A DNA stretch of 10,376 bases from positions 1 to 10,376 of the forward strand of contig CAZADH010000225.1 in assembly GCA_964483805.1 (NCBI GenBank), in the 5' to 3' direction. Below, piece after piece: positions 5,788 to 10,376 of the stretch. Position 1 is the first letter of the stretch, and the number at the start of each line of letters is the position of its first letter. Below the pieces are notes generated by a model. That model saw nothing but the letters and a program-made list of their open reading frames with translations, did not search any database and had not been told where the DNA came from. The position numbers and the translations under genes are program-made. This DNA comes from CAZADH01 sp964483805 (GTDB taxonomy: Bacteria > Muiribacteriota > Ozemobacteria > Ozemobacterales > Ozemobacteraceae).

Positions 5788-5816
5788 TTGCACGGCGGGA
5801 GGGGTTCGTTTATGTT
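5788..5816 (+). promoter_or_regulatory. Candidate promoter for hisS
   Basis: TTGCAC at 5788-5793, a 17-base spacer and TATGTT at 5811-5816. Matches are moderate (three and four of six). The predicted +1 near 5823 is exactly where the leader hairpin begins, which adds some support. Confidence 0.4.
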
Positions 5817-5823
5817 GGACAGC

Positions 5824-5854
5824 CGGTGTGACCTGCGTTGGCAGCAGGTCACCG
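5824..5854 (+). promoter_or_regulatory. Strong stem-loop in the hisS leader
   Basis: GTGACCTGC (5828-5836) pairs perfectly with GCAGGTCAC (5844-5852) around a seven-base loop. Allowing a two-base bulge the stem reaches 11 pairs, from 5824 to 5854. A weaker pair follows: GGGGTT (5857-5862) with AACCCC (5876-5881). No T-run follows. It may stabilise the mRNA or regulate hisS. I see no T-box specifier layout. Confidence 0.55.
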
Positions 5855-5907
5855 TAGGGGTTGCCACCCGATGCGAACCCCGACATCCGCTCCAAAGGAC
5901 GACCACC

Positions 5908-7287
5908 ATGAACACGAATCCGCCCAGTGGCATGCGCGATTTTCTGCCTGCCGAAGTCATCCGCCGTCGGCACGTGGCCGGCGTCATTGCCCGCGTTTTC
6001 GAAGCCCACGGTTTCGTGCCGCTCGAGACCCCGGCGGTCGAGAACCTCGAGATCCTGTTGGGTAAATACGGCGACGAGGGCGACCAGTTGCTGTTTCGTC
6101 TGTTGCACCGGCGCGAGAAGCTGCAGCGCGCGCTTGCCACCACCGGCATCGGCGAGAGCGACCTGGCCGACACCGGGTTGCGCTACGACCTCACCGTGCC
6201 GCTGGCTCGCGTGGTTGCCAACAACCCCGATCTGCCGAAGTATTTCAAACGGTATCAGATTCAACCGGTGTGGCGCGCCGATCGGCCCGGCAAGGGGCGG
6301 TTCCGCGAGTTCATGCAGTGCGATGTCGACATCATGGGCGTGCCGGGCATGATCGCCGAAGCCGAGGTGTGCTGCGCGATCGCCTGGGTGTTAAGTGAAT
6401 TGGGCATTCGCGATTTCGTCATCCACGTCAACCACCGGCAACTGCTGAAAGCGCTGATCAAGAAGGCCGGCGTCGACCCCGCGGCCGAGACGACCGCGCT
6501 CGTTGCCGTCGACAAGCTCGACAAGATAGGCCACGACGGCGTGGTCAAAGAGTTGTCGGAGCGCGGCATCGGGGCGTCGCAGGCCGAAGCCCTGATGCGG
6601 CTGCTGACGCGGCCCACCGACACGACGAACGACGCTGAACTGACGCGCCTCGCCGAGGCGCTGGGCGCCGATGCGGCGGGTGATCCCGAGGCGCACAAGG
6701 CGATCGAGGAGTTGCGCGAACTGTTGCGCTGTCTGGCCGTGGGGCCGGCTGCCGATTGCATTTGTATTGACGCGACGCTCGCGCGCGGACTCGGTTACTA
6801 CACCGGGCCAATTTTTGAGATCCGGGCGCACGATCTGAAAGGCAGTCTCGGCGGCGGCGGGCGCTACGACGGCCTGATTGGCATGTTCTGCAACCGGCAG
6901 ATCCCGGCCGTCGGATTCTCGATCGGTTTCGAGCGGCTGATCATGGTGCTCGAGGAGCGCAAGCTGTTCGGTGGCGAGCTGCGCGCCGGCGCCGACGTGC
7001 TGTTGTGCCGCTTCCCCGAGGTGTCGGCGGTCGATGCGCTCCGGGTGGCCCACACGTTGCGGCAGGCGGGCCTGCGGGTCGAGTTGTTCCCCGAAGCCAC
7101 CAAGATCGGCAAGCAGTTGGGATACGCCGAAGAACAGGGCATTCGCGTGGCCGCGATCATCGGCAGCAACGAACTGGCCTCGGGCAAGCTTGCGCTCAAG
7201 CACCTGGCCAAACGCGAGCAGGTGATCGTCGACATGGCAGCGGTGGCCGACCAGGTCCGCGCGTGGATTGCGCCGGCGCGCGCGTGA
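5908..7287 (+). CDS. hisS: Histidyl-tRNA synthetase
   Basis: A 459-residue class IIa synthetase that charges tRNA-His with histidine in the cytoplasm. Motif 2 is at residues 114-144, running from 'KRYQIQPVWRADRPGKGRFRE' (cut here) to 'CDVDIMG'. The HisA region is 'ARGLGYYTGPIFE' (292-304), the HisB region 'GGGGRYDGL' (315-323), and motif 3 'AVGFSIGFERL' (334-344) with R343. The anticodon-binding domain is 363-459. The length is normal. Motif 2 looks closer to eukaryotic and archaeal HisRS than to the E. coli form. In the HisA motif most family members have RGLDYYTG, whereas here the Asp is Gly (G296). The start at 5908 is backed by AAAGGA at 5894-5899; the frame stays open further upstream but without similarity. 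An M48 protease gene follows after 22 bp, probably in the same operon. Confidence 0.93.
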   Translation: MNTNPPSGMRDFLPAEVIRRRHVAGVIARVFEAHGFVPLETPAVENLEILLGKYGDEGDQLLFRLLHRREKLQRALATTGIGESDLADTGLRYDLTVPLARVVANNPDLPKYFKRYQIQPVWRADRPGKGRFREFMQCDVDIMGVPGMIAEAEVCCAIAWVLSELGIRDFVIHVNHRQLLKALIKKAGVDPAAETTALVAVDKLDKIGHDGVVKELSERGIGASQAEALMRLLTRPTDTTNDAELTRLAEALGADAAGDPEAHKAIEELRELLRCLAVGPAADCICIDATLARGLGYYTGPIFEIRAHDLKGSLGGGGRYDGLIGMFCNRQIPAVGFSIGFERLIMVLEERKLFGGELRAGADVLLCRFPEVSAVDALRVAHTLRQAGLRVELFPEATKIGKQLGYAEEQGIRVAAIIGSNELASGKLALKHLAKREQVIVDMAAVADQVRAWIAPARA

Positions 7288-7309
7288 TGCCGCGCGGGGG
7301 GAACCGGTC

Positions 7310-8881
7310 GTGACGGTGTCATCTCGTGTATTGCTCATTCTCTTCTGGGTGGCCGTGGCCGGTTACCTGGTCGGGTTGTCGGGCTTCAAGTTGCTGGCCT
7401 ATCACGGCGACCCTGACCCGGCGCGTCGGCAGCAGGTTCTGCAGGCATTCAGTGAGGCTGACCTCGAAGCCGGCTTAGCCTACAGCCGCGCCGGGTTCGT
7501 CGTGCGGTTTGTCTGGCCATACGCGCTCGTGGCTGTGTTGGCCGCGCTCGCGTTCTGGGCCGGGCCGCAGCAATGGCATGCGCGGTGCGTCGGTTGGGCG
7601 GGTGGGCGCGCCTGGCTCGGCGGGCTGTTGTTCATCGCCGGTTTCTTCACCACCCTCACCGTCATCAGTCTGCCGCTGTCGGCGTACTCGACGCTGGTTA
7701 TCGAGCGCTCGTTTGGCTTCACCACGCTCACGGCGTGGTCGTGGTTCGGACTGTACCTGAAGCAGGCGGCGATCGGCATCGTCATGCAAACCGGGGTGAT
7801 GGCGGTCGTGTTCTTTGTATTTACGTGGTTCCCTCGCGGCTGGGTGATCGGCGTGCCGGTGGCCACGACCCTGATGGGCATTGCGATCATCGTGTTGACG
7901 CCGTTGGTGATCACGCCGCTGTTCTACCAGGTTGAGAAACTGCCGCCCGGCCCGTTGTCGGCGGCTGTCGAAACGATCGCCGCGAAGGCCGGCATCGACG
8001 TGGGTGGCATCTATCAGATCGATGCGAGCCGGTATTCAAAGCACACCAATGCGTATTTCACGGGCATCGGCAAACAAAAGTGGATCATGCTGTACGACAC
8101 CCTGCTCACCCAGCACACGGTGCCCGAGGCGGCGATGATCTTCGCGCACGAGGCCGGGCACTGGCGGCACGATCACGTGCGGATCGGCCTGGCGTTGGGT
8201 TTCGTCGGCACGCTGCTGACCACGATGGCGCTGTGGTGGCTGTGGCCGCTCCTCATGGCGGTGCCGCAGTTCGGCCTCGGACCGCTCAGCAGTCCGCACA
8301 ATCTGCCGTTCATGTGGTTGCTCAGTATGATTGCCATGTTTTACGGGGCGCCGTTCGAGGCCCAAATCAGTCAGGCCATGGAACGCCAGGCCGATGCGGC
8401 GGCGCTCGAGTTGACGCAAGACCCGTGCACCTACGTGGCGGCCGACGTGCGCCTGGCGCGTGACAACCGTGGCAATCTATTGCCGCATCCGTGGGTCGTG
8501 GGTTGGTTCGCCAGTCACCCGCCCGCCATCGATCGTATTGCGGTCGGGGTTTCCGAAATGGACCGCTTGTACGACGAAGTGCTGGCGCTGGCGGTTCCCG
8601 GGCAACAACCGCAAACAGCCGCAGACACTGGTGCACCTGCATCAACATCGGCGGGGATTGACCTGCGCGCGGCCCTCGCGTCGGCGCCGGCCGATCGGCT
8701 CGCGCTGCTGCAGCCGGCGACCGCGACCGCAGGCGCCCCGTTGCGTTCGGCCCTCGATCGGGTGTTGCGCGACCGGTTTGCATTGCCCGCCGGGCGGGCC
8801 TGGCCGGCGGGCGACCTCGTGTGGTTCACCGTGTCGGCGAAACTGCGAACCCGCCTCGACCAACTGGCGTCTCATGAATGA
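7310..8881 (+). CDS. M48 family membrane metalloprotease (Ste24/CAAX-protease-like)
   Basis: A 523-residue integral membrane zinc protease. There are hydrophobic segments at roughly residues 6-30, 62-84, 102-124, 150-173 and 178-205, and two more near 292-318 and 333-346. The zinc site is 'FAHEAGHWRHDH' (278-289), with H280 and H284 as ligands and E281 as catalytic base; the third ligand is E358 in 'MERQAD'. 'NAYFTGIGKQKWIMLYDTLL' (247-266) and 'ASHPPAIDRI' (401-410) are typical of Ste24-type members. Bacterial relatives degrade membrane or misfolded exported proteins. After the protease domain come about 90 residues (433-523) with an Ala/Thr/Pro linker and an unrecognised small domain. The GTG start at 7310 is chosen for the preceding GGGGGGA; a TTG at 7268 would overlap hisS. 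It is likely co-transcribed with hisS. Confidence 0.9.
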   Translation: MTVSSRVLLILFWVAVAGYLVGLSGFKLLAYHGDPDPARRQQVLQAFSEADLEAGLAYSRAGFVVRFVWPYALVAVLAALAFWAGPQQWHARCVGWAGGRAWLGGLLFIAGFFTTLTVISLPLSAYSTLVIERSFGFTTLTAWSWFGLYLKQAAIGIVMQTGVMAVVFFVFTWFPRGWVIGVPVATTLMGIAIIVLTPLVITPLFYQVEKLPPGPLSAAVETIAAKAGIDVGGIYQIDASRYSKHTNAYFTGIGKQKWIMLYDTLLTQHTVPEAAMIFAHEAGHWRHDHVRIGLALGFVGTLLTTMALWWLWPLLMAVPQFGLGPLSSPHNLPFMWLLSMIAMFYGAPFEAQISQAMERQADAAALELTQDPCTYVAADVRLARDNRGNLLPHPWVVGWFASHPPAIDRIAVGVSEMDRLYDEVLALAVPGQQPQTAADTGAPASTSAGIDLRAALASAPADRLALLQPATATAGAPLRSALDRVLRDRFALPAGRAWPAGDLVWFTVSAKLRTRLDQLASHE

Positions 8882-9059
8882 GTCCGTCGCCCGGCATGAT
8901 GCGTGCTTGCGATCCGGTTCTCGTGTGCATGAACGGTGAACGAATCGTCGCATTGTGCCGACATGGGGTTGGGGGGCAGGCGTGCGCCTGGGTTATGCGG
9001 GCGCCGCTTTGATGTACCCGTCACACTCTTGATAAGTCAGTTCGAAACGAAGGAACCGT

Positions 9060-9941
9060 ATGAGTAAGAAGATCGCCCTGATCGCCGACATTCATGCCAA
9101 CGTGCTGGCTCTCGAGGCTGTGCTGGCCCGCATCGCCCGTGAGGGCATCGACGAGATCTGGATGTTGGGCGACGTTGTCGGGTACGGGCCGCGCCCGCTC
9201 GAGTGTCTCGAGATGCTGGCGGCCAGCCCGATTCCGTTGCGCTGCGTGTTGGGCAACACCGACGGCTACGTGCTCGACACGCCGTGGCACCTCGGCCAAT
9301 CGCTGACCGCCGAGCCGTTTGCGGCGGCCCCCGAGCAGACCGACAACCTGGCCTGGACGGTCGAGCGCCTTGGTGAAGCAGGGCTCGAGAAGATGCGGGC
9401 GTGGTCGCTCGTGCTCAAGTTCGGCTTCGAGTCGCGCGAGGCGTGCCTGTTCCATGGCTCGTTCGGGAACCCTGAAACCGGTATTCAACCGGCGACGCAG
9501 GCCGATGAACTGCCCGGGCTCGTCGGCGGTACGGCGGCCATGGTGGTTGGGTGCGGGCACGTGCATCGGCCGTTCTTTCGCGAGAACGAGCTGGGCTTGA
9601 AGTTGATCAACCCGGGCAGTGTCGGCGCCCCGCTCGACGAAGACCCGCGGGCGTCGTATGCCGTGATCGAGTTCGACCCGGCCCGCCTCGCCATCGCTTT
9701 TCATCGGGCTGAGTACGCGATCGACAAGGTGGTTGCCGATGCCACCGAATTGAAGATGCCCTGGGTCGAGTACATGACGCAACTCTGGAAGAAGGGCAAG
9801 TTGCCGAAGGTCGCAGCCCCGGTGCCCGCGGCTCCGGCGGGGGCCGCAGTGCCGTCCGCGACCGCTCCGGCCGGCGCTGCGCCGGCGACACCGACGGCAC
9901 CCGCGCCGACGCCGACCCCGACACCGGAGACCAAAGCTTGA
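9060..9941 (+). CDS. Calcineurin-like metallophosphoesterase (YfcE-like) with Ala/Pro/Thr tail
   Basis: A 293-residue protein of the calcineurin-like phosphoesterase superfamily. Metal-site motifs run in order: 'ADIHAN' (D10, H12), 'GDVVGYGP' (D38), 'GNTDG' (N66), 'FHGS' (H132) and 'GCGHVH' (H167, H169), followed by the YfcE-type 'NPGSVG' (184-189). These bimetal enzymes hydrolyse phosphomono- or diesters, here on an unknown substrate. The GNxD motif has Thr where many members have His. Residues 252-293 are a low-complexity tail of Ala, Pro and Thr ending in a TPTPTP stretch, not part of the catalytic fold. The ATG at 9060 follows AAGGA at 9050-9054. A TTGATG (9009-9014), 16-base spacer, GATAAG (9031-9036) arrangement is a weak promoter candidate. 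The 178-bp spacer before it shows nothing else coding. Confidence 0.88.
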   Translation: MSKKIALIADIHANVLALEAVLARIAREGIDEIWMLGDVVGYGPRPLECLEMLAASPIPLRCVLGNTDGYVLDTPWHLGQSLTAEPFAAAPEQTDNLAWTVERLGEAGLEKMRAWSLVLKFGFESREACLFHGSFGNPETGIQPATQADELPGLVGGTAAMVVGCGHVHRPFFRENELGLKLINPGSVGAPLDEDPRASYAVIEFDPARLAIAFHRAEYAIDKVVADATELKMPWVEYMTQLWKKGKLPKVAAPVPAAPAGAAVPSATAPAGAAPATPTAPAPTPTPTPETKA

Positions 9942-10014
9942 GGACCGGATGAGTGCGCCGCATCATCCTCCGGCAACCGCCGAACGAAATACAATGTAAT
10001 TCTGGGGTCATGTC

Positions 10015-10376
10015 ATGAAGAAAGTCGTTCTCGGCAACACCGGCATCGAGATTACCCGTCTTGGTTTTGGCACCCTGACCATGAGTCCCTTGCAGGCGGG
10101 ATTGCCGGTCGAGACAGGGGCGGCGGTGATCGAGGCGGCGTTGTCTGCCGGCGTGCGCTTCATCGATACGGCCGAAATGTATGGCTCCTTGCCGCAGGTG
10201 GCCCTGGCTCTGCGGCGGTGGTCGTCGGCCGAGCCGGTCGTCGTGGCCAGCAAGTCGGCGGCCGCGACGGCGGAAGCCATGGAAAAGGCACTCAATGACG
10301 CGTTGACGGTGCTCGGGCGGCCGTGTATTGACATTTTCTTGCTCCATGCCGTGCGCGATGCGGCCGATCTGGAAGG
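10015..10376 (+). CDS. Aldo/keto reductase, 5' part (cut by window end)
   Basis: The first 120 residues of an aldo/keto reductase, a cytoplasmic (alpha/beta)8-barrel enzyme that reduces carbonyls with NAD(P)H. All four residues of the catalytic tetrad are visible: D51 and Y56 in 'FIDTAEMYGS', K80 in 'VVASKS' and H111 in 'IFLLHA'. The N-terminus 'LGNTGIEITRLGFGTL' is the usual family opening. The C-terminal half, which holds cofactor specificity and would show whether this is a larger 4Fe-4S-containing member, is outside the window. GGGG at 10004-10007 may serve as the ribosome site. TACAAT at 9990-9995 is a good -10 box without a clear -35. An imperfect hairpin (GGATGA 9947-9952, TCATCC 9963-9968) lies in the spacer after the preceding gene. 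Confidence 0.88.
   Translation, partial: MKKVVLGNTGIEITRLGFGTLTMSPLQAGLPVETGAAVIEAALSAGVRFIDTAEMYGSLPQVALALRRWSSAEPVVVASKSAAATAEAMEKALNDALTVLGRPCIDIFLLHAVRDAADLE

Noticed and set aside
6391..7338. Minus-strand open frame opposite hisS
   Set aside because: Antisense to a well-supported synthetase gene; no motifs.
8977..8990. CAGGCG-TG-CGCCTG palindrome before the phosphoesterase gene
   Set aside because: The two-base centre is too small for a hairpin and no promoter overlaps it closely. It could be an operator but nothing supports that.
9021..9782. Minus-strand open frame opposite the phosphoesterase
   Set aside because: The plus strand carries all the metal-site motifs; the minus frame has none.
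1..10376. CRISPR arrays, tRNA or rRNA genes, and defence or phage modules
   Set aside because: None seen: no regularly spaced repeats, no tRNA-like folding with conserved arms, and no nuclease/integrase/phage proteins among the recognised genes.

Overview
The window comes from a GC-rich bacterial chromosome (mid-60s % GC by eye) and is densely packed with housekeeping-type genes. No single marker fixes the phylum. The mixture fits an uncultivated or deep-branching lineage: a YitT/DUF2179 protein, an archaeal-style adenosine-specific kinase, a HisRS whose motif 2 resembles the eukaryotic/archaeal form, a zinc-ribbon threonine synthase and a Ste24-like protease. I do not claim more than that. 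Start sites mostly carry AAGGAG/GGAGG-type ribosome sites, but at least two sigma70-like promoters fire almost exactly on a start codon, so leaderless translation may occur here.

Layout. Positions 1-385: 3' end of a YitT-family membrane protein gene (+). 534-1493: NAD-dependent sugar epimerase (+). 1617-2105: adenosine-specific kinase (+). 2115-2898: a 784-bp cassette bounded by a 19-bp near-perfect inverted repeat. It holds one minus-strand gene for a 2H-phosphoesterase (2'-5' RNA ligase/LigT-like), its own promoter, a possible 18-codon leader ORF and a 15-bp tandem repeat at the gene's 3' end. 3011-3805: creatininase-family amidohydrolase (+) behind a good sigma70 promoter. 3806-3967: a repeat-rich convergent spacer. 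3968-5206 and 5259-5744 (both -): threonine synthase, preceded in the same direction by a small membrane-anchored protein of unknown function. 5745-5907: divergent promoter region with a strong hairpin in the hisS leader. 5908-7287 and 7310-8881 (+): histidyl-tRNA synthetase and an M48 protease, 22 bp apart and probably co-transcribed. 9060-9941: calcineurin-like phosphoesterase with an Ala/Pro/Thr tail (+). 10015-10376: 5' part of an aldo/keto reductase (+), cut by the window end.

The genes do not form one pathway. They look like separate short transcription units for amino-acid and translation metabolism, nucleotide and cofactor chemistry, and membrane proteolysis. The strongest candidate for something undescribed is the inverted-repeat-bounded 2H-phosphoesterase cassette. 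It has the architecture of a small non-autonomous mobile unit carrying an RNA-processing-type enzyme, and its stop codon lies inside one of the terminal repeats.
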